This document shows, one piece after another, positions 43,662 through 52,323 of a stretch of 64,000 bases of DNA (positions within the stretch are counted from its first letter, which is position 1; each line of letters opens with the position of its first letter). Made by a program: the position numbers and the translations under genes. The notes beneath the pieces were generated by a model, which was given only the letters and a program-made list of their open reading frames with translations, was not told the origin of the DNA and searched no databases. The DNA is from Pelomonas sp. V22 (GTDB taxonomy: Bacteria; Pseudomonadota; Gammaproteobacteria; Burkholderiales; Burkholderiaceae_C): the NCBI RefSeq assembly GCF_030014915.1, contig NZ_JAGIXS010000001.1:310001-374000 (forward strand), written 5' to 3'.

Positions 43662-45044
43662 TCAGCGAGCGCCCTTGCCTGTCAGCACCACGGCAACGGT
43701 CTCAAGCAGGATCAGCAGGTCAAGGAACAGCGTGTGGTTCTTGACGTAGTACAGGTCGTACTGCAGCTTCTCAACCGAGTCTTCGATCGTCGAGCCGTAT
43801 TCGTAGCGAACCTGCGCCCAGCCGGTGACGCCCGGCTTCACGCTGTGGCGAACAGCGTAGTAAGGGATCTTGGTGACCAGGTCGTCGACGAAGAACTGGC
43901 GCTCCGGACGCGGACCCACCAGGCTCATCTCGCCGCGCAGCACATTGAACAGCTGCGGCAGCTCGTCGATGCGCACCTTGCGGATGAACTTGCCGACGCG
44001 GGTGACGCGGTCGTCGTTCAGCGTGGCCCAGCGGGGCTTGCCATCCTTCTCGGCGTCGGTGCGCATGCTGCGGAACTTGACGACGTTGAACACCTCGCCA
44101 TTGAGGCCCACACGCTCCTGGCGGTACAGCACCGGGCCGCGCGACTCGAGGCGGATGGCGATGGCGGTCAGGGCCATCAACGGCAGGGCCAGCAGCAGGA
44201 TGGCACCGGAGAAGAGCACGTCGAAGACACGCTTGACCAGGGTGCGGACCACGCCTTGGTTGAAGCCGTCACCGAACACCAGCCAGCCGGCGTTCACGTG
44301 GCTGACCTTGATCTGGGCCAGGGTCTTCTCGAAATAGGTGGCTATATCGACAACACGGATACCGTAGAGCTTGCAATCCAGCAACTGGCGCAGCGGCATG
44401 CTGCCACCACGGCGCTCGGACAGGGCCACGACGATTTCGTCCACGCCCAGGGCCAGGGCCGTTTCGGTCAGCGAGCCACGCGGCTCGATCAGGGCCGAAC
44501 GCGCGACCTCGGGATGCTCTTCATTCGGACCGGCGAAGTAGCCGAGGATCTCGGCATGCGGGTCAGCAGCGGCCAGCGTGCTGCCCACGGCCTTGGCGGC
44601 AGCGCCCGAGCCGAAGATCAGGATCTTGGTACGGTTGCGAGACTGCGCCACCGTGTGAGCGGCATAGACGCGGTGCACCATCACGGCAGCCACGGCGGCC
44701 ATGGCGGCGAAGATCATCAGCTGACGGTTGCTGGCGTCGGTGGGCAGCAGGCCAAAAATGGCATAGGCCAGCGGCAGCCCGAACAGCAGGGCCAGCAGCG
44801 CACGGGCACAGGACTGCGTCACCGAGCGGTTGTGCACATGCTGATAGAAGCCGGTGGCGGAGTTGATGACGAACATGCCGCCAGCCAGCGACAGGCCGTG
44901 CGAAGCCGCGAAGGGGATGATTTGCTGGGCCGTGCCACCCTGGCTCAGCACCACGGCGATCACCGCGAAAACGATCAGTCCGACATCGAAGAAGACCTGA
45001 AGCAAGGTCTGCTTGTGCAGGTAGTGATTGAAGATCCGAATCAT
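43662..45044 (-). CDS. epsB: EpsB-type initiating sugar transferase (polyprenyl-phosphate glycosylphosphotransferase)
   Basis: A 460-residue member of the bacterial sugar transferase family, PEP-CTERM subtype (TIGR03013-type). Four N-terminal membrane spans and a Rossmann-like CoA-binding-type domain (I-L-I-F-G-S-G-A-A-A near 145) precede the membrane-docked catalytic domain. That domain has V-K-R-V-F-D-V-L-F-S-G near 272, K-F-R-S-M-R-T-D-A, R-K-V-R-I-D-E-L-P-Q-L-F-N-V and S-L-V-G-P-R-P-E, as in WbaP/PglC relatives. It transfers the first sugar phosphate to the lipid carrier and so starts repeat-unit synthesis. It lies with the regulators, not in the 25-kb operon. GGGGA six bases before the ATG is a good ribosome site. 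Confidence 0.93.
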   Translation of the reverse strand: MIRIFNHYLHKQTLLQVFFDVGLIVFAVIAVVLSQGGTAQQIIPFAASHGLSLAGGMFVINSATGFYQHVHNRSVTQSCARALLALLFGLPLAYAIFGLLPTDASNRQLMIFAAMAAVAAVMVHRVYAAHTVAQSRNRTKILIFGSGAAAKAVGSTLAAADPHAEILGYFAGPNEEHPEVARSALIEPRGSLTETALALGVDEIVVALSERRGGSMPLRQLLDCKLYGIRVVDIATYFEKTLAQIKVSHVNAGWLVFGDGFNQGVVRTLVKRVFDVLFSGAILLLALPLMALTAIAIRLESRGPVLYRQERVGLNGEVFNVVKFRSMRTDAEKDGKPRWATLNDDRVTRVGKFIRKVRIDELPQLFNVLRGEMSLVGPRPERQFFVDDLVTKIPYYAVRHSVKPGVTGWAQVRYEYGSTIEDSVEKLQYDLYYVKNHTLFLDLLILLETVAVVLTGKGAR

Positions 45045-45462
45045 GCTATTCCCCGATCAGTCCGTAGCCCGGGGTCGCTCTCGCGAGCCACGGTCTGAAG
45101 TCGATACTGCCGAACACATCTGCTGAGCCTGGCGGCTGAGTCATGCGATCCTTGGCCCCCTGAGAAGCTGCGGTTGCCGGCAAGGCCTCCAGCGCTTCGA
45201 TATGGGACGGGATCATGCCCGCCTGCCCCTGTCTTGAAAGCCCCCCGTTTAGAGGGTCGCTGCCCCTTGAAACGTGCAATCCGAACGCTTCGCGGTGCAG
45301 TGTCCCCAAGACATATTTCCTGCCGATGAACGAGCCGCGAGTAGATATCAGTTAAGCCCTCCCGCGAATGCATATGACGCCTGGGCTCGTGGCGTTTTCC
45401 ACGGGGATTCGAAAATGCTTTCCGATATCCGTGCCGGCCTCTCACGCTGATATTTCGCGCCC
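45045..45462 (-). other. Long leader/promoter region upstream of epsB
   Basis: About 420 bases without a recognisable gene. It must hold the promoter of the epsB-prsK-prsR-prsT series, but no sigma-54 consensus and no CTGTCG/TTACA motif was found on the minus strand. A 56-codon frame (ATG at 45216, TAG at 45046) ends one base before the epsB start; its third-position GC is lower than that of neighbouring genes and it resembles nothing I know. Confidence 0.5.
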
Positions 45463-45490
45463 ATGAAAAAAGCCCACCGAAGTGGGCTTT
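45463..45490 (-). terminator. Rho-independent terminator of the LivK-type gene
   Basis: A nine-base-pair stem (45469-45477 with 45482-45490) and a four-base loop is followed on the minus strand by TTTTTT. It lies 28 bases past the stop of the binding-protein gene and separates it from epsB. Confidence 0.9.
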
Positions 45491-45517
45491 CGTGGCGTGC
45501 AGGTGCAAGCAGATGTA

Positions 45518-46666
45518 TCAGCGCACCACCGCAATTTGTTCACGCTTGCCGGCCTTGTAGGTAAACAGGGTCAGCGCGCCGTTCTTGATATCCCCTTTGG
45601 GATCGAAGGTGATATTGCCGGTAATGCCCTTGTAATCGGTGGTCTTGGCCAGCACCGGCAGGTATTTGGCCGGCTCGGCCGAGCCGGCCTTGACCATGGC
45701 GGCCACCATCACGTTGACCGCGTCATAAACATAGGGGGCATAGATCTGCACCTCGACGCCGAACTTCTTCTTGAAGGCTTCCTTGAAGGCGTCGGTGGAC
45801 TTCTTGGCCTCGCCCTCGACGCCGCCGGCCTCGGCGCAGACCACCTGGCCGTCACCCATGGAGCCGACCGACAGCTCGGGCAGCTTGGCCGAGCAGATGC
45901 CGTCGCCGCCCATGAACTTGGCCTCGATGCCCAGCTTCTTCATGCCGAGCAGCAGCGGGCCGCCCACGGCATCCATGCCACCGAAGAAGATCAGGTCGGG
46001 CTTCTTGGCCTTCAGCTTGGTCAGGATGATGGAGAAGTCAGTCGACTTGTCGGTCGTGTACTCATGGCCCACGACATTGCCGCCAGCGGCCTTGACGCTC
46101 TTCTTGAATTCATTGGCCACGCCCTGGCCGTAGGCCGTGCGATCGTCGATCACGGCGATGGACTTGGCCCCCACCGTGTTCACCGCATAGCGGCCCAGGG
46201 CACCGCCCAGCAGGCCGTCGTTGGCCACCACGCGGAACGCGGTCTTGTAGCCCTTGGCGGTGTAGGCCACGTCGGTGGCCGAAGGGGAGACCTGCGGGAT
46301 GCCGGCGTCGAAATAAATCTTGGAGGCCGGGATCGAGGTGCCGGAGTTCAGGTGGCCGACCACGCCGTTGACCTTGGAGTCGACCAGCTTCTGTGCCGCC
46401 GCCGTGCCCTGCTTCGGGTCGCTGGCATCGTCTTCGGCCAGCAGCACCAGCTTGACCTTCTTGCCGCCGATCATCACGCCCTTGGCGTTCAGCTCGTCGA
46501 TGGCGAACTTGGCACCCAGTTCGTTGTCCTTGCCCAGGTGGGCACCGGTACCGCTGACCGGCGCCACGTGGCCGATCTTGACCACCAGGTCCTGTGCCTG
46601 GGCCACACCACCCAGGGCCAGAGCGGCCGCGCCAACGATCAGCTTCGTGTTCATCTTGATATGCAT
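45518..46666 (-). CDS. Branched-chain amino acid-type ABC transporter substrate-binding protein (orphan LivK-like)
   Basis: A 382-residue periplasmic binding protein of the leucine/isoleucine/valine family. The signal peptide (M-N-T-K-L-I-V then an A/G-rich core to A-Q-A) precedes V-K-I-G-H-V-A-P-V-S-G and the rest of a two-lobe type I fold, with S-G-T-S-I-P-A near 108 and a D-R-T-A-Y-G-Q-G segment near 175. The ATG at 46666 lies after GGAGG at a good distance. It would bind a branched-chain amino acid or a related compound and deliver it to LivHMGF permease components. None of those genes is in the window, so the partner is elsewhere. A terminator follows, so it is transcribed alone. Confidence 0.92.
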   Translation of the reverse strand: MHIKMNTKLIVGAAALALGGVAQAQDLVVKIGHVAPVSGTGAHLGKDNELGAKFAIDELNAKGVMIGGKKVKLVLLAEDDASDPKQGTAAAQKLVDSKVNGVVGHLNSGTSIPASKIYFDAGIPQVSPSATDVAYTAKGYKTAFRVVANDGLLGGALGRYAVNTVGAKSIAVIDDRTAYGQGVANEFKKSVKAAGGNVVGHEYTTDKSTDFSIILTKLKAKKPDLIFFGGMDAVGGPLLLGMKKLGIEAKFMGGDGICSAKLPELSVGSMGDGQVVCAEAGGVEGEAKKSTDAFKEAFKKKFGVEVQIYAPYVYDAVNVMVAAMVKAGSAEPAKYLPVLAKTTDYKGITGNITFDPKGDIKNGALTLFTYKAGKREQIAVVR

Positions 46667-46831
46667 TGAATACCTCCGGGGATGGGCCGCCTGGGCGCCC
46701 AGTCTGTGTATCGATCAATAAAAGGGGACTGCAGCGGCGCGGACCTTACCCGAAATGACGGGCCTGCTCCAGGGGGGAAAGTCTGCGTCCCGGCCGTGCG
46801 AGTTGCGGCCAGCCGCAAGCTATCGGCCTTG

Positions 46832-47257
46832 TCAGTCACGCACCTCGTGGTGATCGAGCTGGTGGCCCAGCTCCTTGTAGCGCTTGAAGCGCTGGCGGCC
46901 CAGTTGCACCTGCTCCGGGTCGCGCGACAACACCTCCAGCACCCGCTCGAAGGCCTCGATCGGGTCTGGCATCTCCGCGCCAAGGTTCAGCAGCACCGGC
47001 CAGCCGCGCAGCTGCTCGGCCCGCTCGGCCAGCAAGAGCGGCGTGGCGGCCATCAGTTCGGGCTTGCCGGCCTGGTAGCGCATGTGCGGCACGAACTCGG
47101 TGGCCTCGAAGCTCCACAGCGCAGCATCCAGCCGCTCCAGCATGGCAGCAGGCGCCAGCACGCCGACCCTGGCACCGCTCTGCTGCGCCTTGCGCAGCAG
47201 CCGGCAGCAATAGGCCAGCCGGTCCGGCACCCCGGTATAGAAGCTGACCTGGGTCAT
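46832..47257 (-). CDS. holC: DNA polymerase III chi subunit
   Basis: A 141-residue protein starting M-T-Q-V-S-F-Y-T-G-V near 47257, as in HolC. The F-Y segment, R-L-L-R-K-A near 20, L-W-S-F near 47, F-V-P-H near 55 and V-L-L-N-L-G near 88 are typical chi features. HolC joins the clamp loader to single-strand DNA-binding protein at the replication fork. The same reading frame stays open upstream into pepA, but that extension is antisense-like shadow sequence. It follows pepA by 14 bases; pepA-holC is a common pair in Proteobacteria, which supports the call. Confidence 0.92.
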   Translation of the reverse strand: MTQVSFYTGVPDRLAYCCRLLRKAQQSGARVGVLAPAAMLERLDAALWSFEATEFVPHMRYQAGKPELMAATPLLLAERAEQLRGWPVLLNLGAEMPDPIEAFERVLEVLSRDPEQVQLGRQRFKRYKELGHQLDHHEVRD

Positions 47258-47271
47258 GCGAGGGCCGCGGC

Positions 47272-48732
47272 TTACTTGGCTTGCGACAGCACGAAGTGGG
47301 TCAGCAGGCCGACCGGGCGGCCCGTGGCGCCCTTGGCGGCACCGCCCTTCCAGGCCGTGCCGGCGATGTCCAGGTGGCCCCAGCGGTACTTCGAGGCGAA
47401 GCGCTGCAGGAACTTGGCGGCCGTGATCGAACCGCCGGCACGCGAGCCCACATTGGCCACATCGGCGAAATTGCTCTTGAGGCCGTCCTCGTACTCGTCG
47501 TCCAGCGGCATGCGCCAGCAGGGGTCGAGCGCCGCTTCGCCGGCTGCGCTCAGCGAGGCCGCCAGTTCGTCGTCGCTGGCATACATGCCACTGCGGATGC
47601 CGCCGAGGGCGATCACGCAGGCGCCGGTCAGCGTGGCCACATCCACAACAACCGCCGGCTTGAAGCGCTCGGCATAGGTCAGGGCATCGCACAGGATCAG
47701 GCGGCCTTCGGCATCGGTGTTGAGGATCTCGATGGTCTGGCCCGACATCGAGGTCACCACATCGCCCGGCTTCAGCGCGCGGCCGCTGGGCATGTTCTCG
47801 CAGGCGGCGATGATCACCACCAGGTTCAGCTTGGGCTTCAACTCGGCCACGGCGCGCAGCGTGCCCAGCACCGAGGCAGCGCCGCCCATGTCGAACTTCA
47901 TTTCATCCATCTCGGCGCCGGGCTTGAGCGAAATGCCGCCCGAGTCGAAGGTGATGCCCTTGCCCACCAGCACCACCGGTGCCACCGTCTTGGCCGCGCC
48001 TTCGTAGCGAGCCACGATGAAGCGCAGCGGCTCGTCCGAACCCTTGGCCACCGAGATGAAGGAACCCATTCCCAGCTTCTCGACCGCCTTCTGGTCCAGC
48101 ACCTCGACCTTGATGCCATGGCTCTTGGTCAGCGCCTTGGTCTGCTCGGCGAGGTAGGTGGGCGTGGCGTAGTTGCCCGGGCGGTTGGCGCATTCGCGCG
48201 CCAGCTCGATGCCGGCGGCAATTGCCTCGCCGCGCGCCAGGCCGGCCTTGGCGGCCTTGGTGTCTTCCTTGCAGGTGATCAGGCTGACCTTGCTCAGCGC
48301 ACCAGCCGCAGGAGCGCTGGGCTTGGTATGACGGTAGACGTAGGTCGATTCGGCCACCGCCTGCACGGTCTGCTCGGCAAGCGCTTCAACGCCGGCTTCG
48401 AAACCGACAAAGACGACTGCTGCGTGCGCAGCACCACGACCCTTCAATTGGCCCAGCGCGGCGGACAGCGCAGCGCGTGCGGCCTTCAGCGTGCCCTTGC
48501 CGGCGGCCGCCAGCACCAGGCGCGGCGCCTTGACGCCCGCCGGACGCAGCAGGCTCAGGCAGCGGCCGGCCTTGAACTCGAAATCACCCAGCTTGACCGC
48601 ATCGGCCGCAGCCGCAGCCAGCGCCTTGTCCAGGCCTGACGGCAGCTTGTCGCCGGCCACGACGAGCAGCAGCGCGTCGGCGCTGGTGGCGGCCAGGGCG
48701 TCTTGCGACGCCGACAGAGTACGGAAGTCCAT
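47272..48732 (-). CDS. pepA: Leucyl aminopeptidase (PepA, M17 family)
   Basis: A 486-residue cytosolic aminopeptidase. The catalytic C-terminal half holds V-G-K-G-I-T-F-D-S-G-G-I-S-L-K near 258 (metal-binding Asp and Lys), M-K-F-D-M-G-G-A near 283 and the family signature N-T-D-A-E-G-R-L near 340. The N-terminal domain is the usual macro-like region. It removes N-terminal residues, preferring leucine, with two metal ions; some PepA proteins also bind DNA. It is divergent from lptF across only 33 bases and precedes holC. Confidence 0.96.
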   Translation of the reverse strand: MDFRTLSASQDALAATSADALLLVVAGDKLPSGLDKALAAAAADAVKLGDFEFKAGRCLSLLRPAGVKAPRLVLAAAGKGTLKAARAALSAALGQLKGRGAAHAAVVFVGFEAGVEALAEQTVQAVAESTYVYRHTKPSAPAAGALSKVSLITCKEDTKAAKAGLARGEAIAAGIELARECANRPGNYATPTYLAEQTKALTKSHGIKVEVLDQKAVEKLGMGSFISVAKGSDEPLRFIVARYEGAAKTVAPVVLVGKGITFDSGGISLKPGAEMDEMKFDMGGAASVLGTLRAVAELKPKLNLVVIIAACENMPSGRALKPGDVVTSMSGQTIEILNTDAEGRLILCDALTYAERFKPAVVVDVATLTGACVIALGGIRSGMYASDDELAASLSAAGEAALDPCWRMPLDDEYEDGLKSNFADVANVGSRAGGSITAAKFLQRFASKYRWGHLDIAGTAWKGGAAKGATGRPVGLLTHFVLSQAK

Positions 48733-48765
48733 AATGTCTCGGTATAGAAGATAAAAAGTTCGCGA

Positions 48766-49863
48766 ATGTTATTCGATTCCACTGTGCGCAAAGAGCTGGC
48801 CCGCAGCTTCGGCGTCACCCTGGTCGTGATCCTGACCATCGTTCTGACCATCATGCTGATACGCACGATAGGACAGGCTGCGGTGGGCACCGTAGCCCCG
48901 CAGGACGTGCTCTTGATGATGGGCTACCTCGCCCTGGGTCACCTGCCAACCATGCTGACGCTGTCGCTGTTCGTGGCCATCGTGGCCACGCTGGGGCGCA
49001 TGTACCGCGAGTCCGAGATGACGATCTGGTTCGCCAGCGGCATCGGCCTCGCACGCTTCGTCAAGCCGGTTCTGCGCCTCGCGGTGCCAGTGATCCTGGC
49101 CGTCGTCGTGCTGGAGCTGATCGTCTGGCCCTGGGGCAACCGCAACAGCGCCCAGCTGAAGGAACGCTACGAGCGCCGCAGCGACCTCTCGCGTGTGGCG
49201 CCGGGCAAGTTCCAGAGCTCGCGCGACGGCTCCAAGGTCTTCTTCATCGAACGCGATGGCGACGACATGCAGACCGGCCGCAATGTCTTCATCCTTGCCG
49301 ACCAGGCCAGCCGTGAATCGGTGACCACCTCGCACAAGGGCCGCATCGAGATCACCGAGGAGGACCGCTACCTGGTGCTGGACAGCGGCCAGCGCAACGA
49401 GATCAACAAGGACAGCGGCGACAAGACGCTGGCCCGCTTCGAGCAATACCGCGTGCTGACCGACCGCCGCGTGGTGAAGGCTGCGGACCAGTTGCCGCCC
49501 AAGGCACGCGGCACCCTGGAACTGATCAGCGAACCCACGCAAAAGAATCAGGGCGAGCTGACCTGGCGCCTCGGGCTGATCCTTGGCTGCGTCAACATGA
49601 CGCTGCTCGGCATTGGCATGTCGGCCACCAACCCGCGCCGCCCCAGCAACTGGAGCATGCTGTTCGCGCTGCTGAGCTTCGTCGTCTATTTCAATCTGAT
49701 CAACCTCAGCCAGTCCTGGGTCGGCAGCGGCAAGGCCAGCATGGTCAAAGCCCTGGTCGGCGTGCATGGCGGCGCCCTGCTGCTGGCGCTGAGCCTGATC
49801 TGGCTGCGCGAGCAGGGCAACCGCCTGAGCTTCGCGCGCCGCGCCAAGGTGATTGCTGCATGA
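48766..49863 (+). CDS. lptF: LPS export permease LptF
   Basis: A 365-residue inner-membrane permease of the YjgP/YjgQ family. It has membrane spans near the N-terminus (about 15-35 and 55-80), then about 95-120, a periplasmic beta-jellyroll domain (about 125-250) and three C-terminal spans (265-360). M-L-F-D-S-T-V-R-K-E-L is a typical LptF start. With LptG and LptB it extracts lipopolysaccharide from the inner membrane and passes it to LptC. It overlaps lptG by four bases (ATGA, 49860-49863) and shares a 33-base gap with pepA on the other strand. Confidence 0.95.
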   Translation: MLFDSTVRKELARSFGVTLVVILTIVLTIMLIRTIGQAAVGTVAPQDVLLMMGYLALGHLPTMLTLSLFVAIVATLGRMYRESEMTIWFASGIGLARFVKPVLRLAVPVILAVVVLELIVWPWGNRNSAQLKERYERRSDLSRVAPGKFQSSRDGSKVFFIERDGDDMQTGRNVFILADQASRESVTTSHKGRIEITEEDRYLVLDSGQRNEINKDSGDKTLARFEQYRVLTDRRVVKAADQLPPKARGTLELISEPTQKNQGELTWRLGLILGCVNMTLLGIGMSATNPRRPSNWSMLFALLSFVVYFNLINLSQSWVGSGKASMVKALVGVHGGALLLALSLIWLREQGNRLSFARRAKVIAA

Positions 49864-50948
49864 AAACCGTCCGCCGCCTGCTCTACCGCGACATCGTCGG
49901 CTCGGTGTTCTTCGTGGCCCTGGCCTTCCTGTCGCTGTTCTATTTCATCGATTTCGTCGAGGAGCTGGACCGCATGAGCCGGGCCGGCGCCGGCGCCGGC
50001 CGGGCCGCCCTGCTCGCGGTGCTGGAACTGCCGGGCCACTTCTATGAGCTCTTCCCCATCGCCGTGCTGATCGGCAGCATCTATGCGCTGGCCCGCATGG
50101 CCCAGTCCAGCGAGTTCACCATCCTGCGCACCGGCGGCCTCGGGCCCGGCCGGGCGCTGGCGCTGCTGGCCACGCTGGGCCTGGCCTTCGCGGCTCTCAC
50201 CTTCGTGGTCGGCGACTACGCGGCGCCCTGGTTCGAGCGCCAGGCCGAGCTGACGCGTGCGCGTGCCACTGGCAGCATCGCGCCCAGCCGCGGCGGCGCC
50301 TGGCTGAAGGACCGCGAGGCTCAGGGCGAACGCAGCTATTCCATCCATGTGAAGCAGGCGAGCGCCAACGGTGAGCTGCGCCAGGTGCGCATCTTCGAGT
50401 TCGATGCCACCGGCGGCCTCTTGAGCCGCCTGGCTGCCGCCACGGCCAATGTGGACGGCAAGGGCCTGTGGCGCCTGCATGACGTGCAGCGCACCCGATG
50501 GAGCGCCGGCACCATCAGCGACGAGAAGCTGGCCGAGTCCACCTGGCAAAGCTCGCTGACCTCGGGCGTGGTGGCCGCCGCCGTGCTGCCGCCCAACACC
50601 ATGACCACCACCGAGCTCTACCGCTACACCCAGCATCTCTCGGCGCAGGAGCAATCGACCCAGGCCTACCAGATCCAGTTCTGGCAGCGCGCCTTCAAGC
50701 CGCTGGCCTGCCTGGTCATGGTGGCCCTGGCCCTGCCCTTCGCCTATCTGCATGCACGCGGCGGCGGCATCAGTTTCAAGGTCTTCGGCGGCATCATGCT
50801 GGGCATCAGCTTCTCGCTGCTGAACAGCCTGGCCGGCCATCTGGGCCTGCTGCAAGACCTGACCCCCTGGGCCGTGGCCGGGGCGCCCAGCCTGCTCTAC
50901 CTTTTGATGTCGCTGGCGGCCTTCGGCTGGCTGGTGCGCTTCCGATGA
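49860..50948 (+). CDS. lptG: LPS export permease LptG
   Basis: A 362-residue partner of LptF with the same layout: six membrane spans, three on either side of a periplasmic jellyroll (about 120-260), and a start of M-K-T-V-R-R-L-L-Y-R-D-I. The segment R-M-S-R-A-G near 38 and the following A-G-A-G-A-G-R alanine/glycine run are a little unusual but in frame. It forms the transmembrane heterodimer of the LptB2FG ABC transporter. It is joined to lptF and to the following CbiX-like gene by ATGA overlaps, which implies one operon. Confidence 0.95.
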   Translation: MKTVRRLLYRDIVGSVFFVALAFLSLFYFIDFVEELDRMSRAGAGAGRAALLAVLELPGHFYELFPIAVLIGSIYALARMAQSSEFTILRTGGLGPGRALALLATLGLAFAALTFVVGDYAAPWFERQAELTRARATGSIAPSRGGAWLKDREAQGERSYSIHVKQASANGELRQVRIFEFDATGGLLSRLAAATANVDGKGLWRLHDVQRTRWSAGTISDEKLAESTWQSSLTSGVVAAAVLPPNTMTTTELYRYTQHLSAQEQSTQAYQIQFWQRAFKPLACLVMVALALPFAYLHARGGGISFKVFGGIMLGISFSLLNSLAGHLGLLQDLTPWAVAGAPSLLYLLMSLAAFGWLVRFR

Positions 50949-51352
50949 GCAACACCATGAGCGACGCGACAAACAAGGGCAAAGCCGGCCTGCTGCTGTT
51001 CGCCCATGGAGCGCGCGATCCGGCCTGGGCCGGCCCCTTTGAGGCCGTCGTGGCCGCGCTGGCCCGGCAGCAGCCGGGCCTGGTGACGCGCCTGGCCTTC
51101 CTGGAATTCATGTCGCCCGGTCTTGAGGAAGCAGCCGGTCAGTTGGTGGACGCCGGCTGCTCGCGCATCGACGTCGTGCCCCTGTTCCTCGGCTCCAGCG
51201 GCCACGTGCGTCGCGACGTGCCGCCGCTGGTGGAGGCACTGCGTCTGCAGCATGGAGATGCCGTGCAGTGGCGCCTGCACGAGGCCATCGGCGAGCATGC
51301 GCTGGTGATCAATGCCATGGCCGCCGCCACGCTGGACTGGCTCCAACCCTGA
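50945..51352 (+). CDS. CbiX/SirB-type chelatase family protein
   Basis: A 135-residue short chelatase. G-L-L-L-F-A-H-G-A-R-D near residue 15 contains the metal-chelating histidine of the family and F-L-E-F-M-S-P-G-L near 50 the second helix; V-V-P-L-F-L-G-S-S-G-H-V near 75 supplies the second active-site histidine. Short CbiX proteins insert cobalt or iron into sirohydrochlorin, for cobalamin or siroheme. Its start overlaps the lptG stop (ATGA, 50945-50948). The next gene encodes the sulfur regulator CysB, so a role in siroheme for sulfite reductase is reasonable but inferred. Confidence 0.85.
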   Translation: MSNTMSDATNKGKAGLLLFAHGARDPAWAGPFEAVVAALARQQPGLVTRLAFLEFMSPGLEEAAGQLVDAGCSRIDVVPLFLGSSGHVRRDVPPLVEALRLQHGDAVQWRLHEAIGEHALVINAMAAATLDWLQP

Positions 51353-51365
51353 CAAGCCCACGACC

Positions 51366-52310
51366 ATGAACCTGCACCAGTTCCGCTTCGTCCAGGAGGC
51401 AGCCCGCCGCAACCTCAACCTGACCGAGACCGCCAAGGCCTTGTTCACCTCGCAGCCAGGCGTCTCCAAGGCCATCCTGGAACTGGAGGAGGAGCTGGGC
51501 ATCGATATCTTCTCGCGCCACGGCAAGCGCCTGCGCCGCATCACCGAGCCGGGCCTGGAGGTGCTCAAGTCGGTCGAGATCATCATGCGTGAGGTCAACA
51601 ACCTGAAGCGCATCGGCGAGGAGTACTCCAAGCAGGACACCGGCACGCTGTCCATCGCCACCACCCACACGCAGGCCCGCTACGTGCTGCCCGGCCCGGT
51701 GGCGCAGCTGCGCCGCCAGCTGCCACAGGTGCGCGTGAGCCTGCACCAGGGCACGCCCGAGCAGGTGGCGCGCATGTTGCTCGACGACAGCGCCGACGTG
51801 GGTCTCGCGACCGAGTCGCTGGCCCAGATCCCTGAGCTGGTCACCCTGCCCTGCTACGAGTGGCAGCATGTGCTGGTGCTGCCGGCCGACCACCGCCTGG
51901 CGGCTGAAGACCACATCTCGCTGGAGCAGCTCGCCACCGAGCCGCTGGTGACCTACCACCCGACCTTCACCGGCCGCACCCGCATCGACCGTGCCTTTGC
52001 CGGCCGCCAGCTGACGCCGCAGATCGTGCTGGAAGCCATCGACTCCGACGTGATCAAGACCTATGTGCGCCTCGGCATGGGCGTGGGCATCGTGGCCGAG
52101 ATGGCGGTTCGCGAAGACCCGGTCGGCGGCGACCTGGTGTCGCGGCCGCTGGGCCATCTGTTCGGCCAGAACGTCACCCGCATCGCCTTCAAGCGAGGCG
52201 CGTATCTGAGAAATTATGTTTATGCTTTCGCCGAGCTGCTGTCCGACCGCCTGAACCGCTCGCTGCTGGAGCGCGCCATGGGCGGCGAGGCCAGCGATTA
52301 CGGACTCTGA
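51366..52310 (+). CDS. cysB: CysB family LysR-type regulator
   Basis: A 314-residue LysR-type regulator starting M-N-L-H-Q-F-R-F-V-Q-E-A at 51366. The winged helix-turn-helix (1-60) includes T-E-T-A-K-A-L-F-T-S-Q-P-G-V-S-K-A-I, as in CysB/Cbl. The effector domain has T-T-H-T-Q-A-R-Y near 98-105, part of the sulfate or O-acetylserine binding site, and T-F-T-G-R near 200. CysB turns on cysteine biosynthesis and sulfur uptake genes. It starts 13 bases after the CbiX gene. An in-frame upstream start inside that gene is rejected because the family begins at this methionine. Confidence 0.92.
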   Translation: MNLHQFRFVQEAARRNLNLTETAKALFTSQPGVSKAILELEEELGIDIFSRHGKRLRRITEPGLEVLKSVEIIMREVNNLKRIGEEYSKQDTGTLSIATTHTQARYVLPGPVAQLRRQLPQVRVSLHQGTPEQVARMLLDDSADVGLATESLAQIPELVTLPCYEWQHVLVLPADHRLAAEDHISLEQLATEPLVTYHPTFTGRTRIDRAFAGRQLTPQIVLEAIDSDVIKTYVRLGMGVGIVAEMAVREDPVGGDLVSRPLGHLFGQNVTRIAFKRGAYLRNYVYAFAELLSDRLNRSLLERAMGGEASDYGL

Positions 52311-52323
52311 ACCTGCCACCCCG

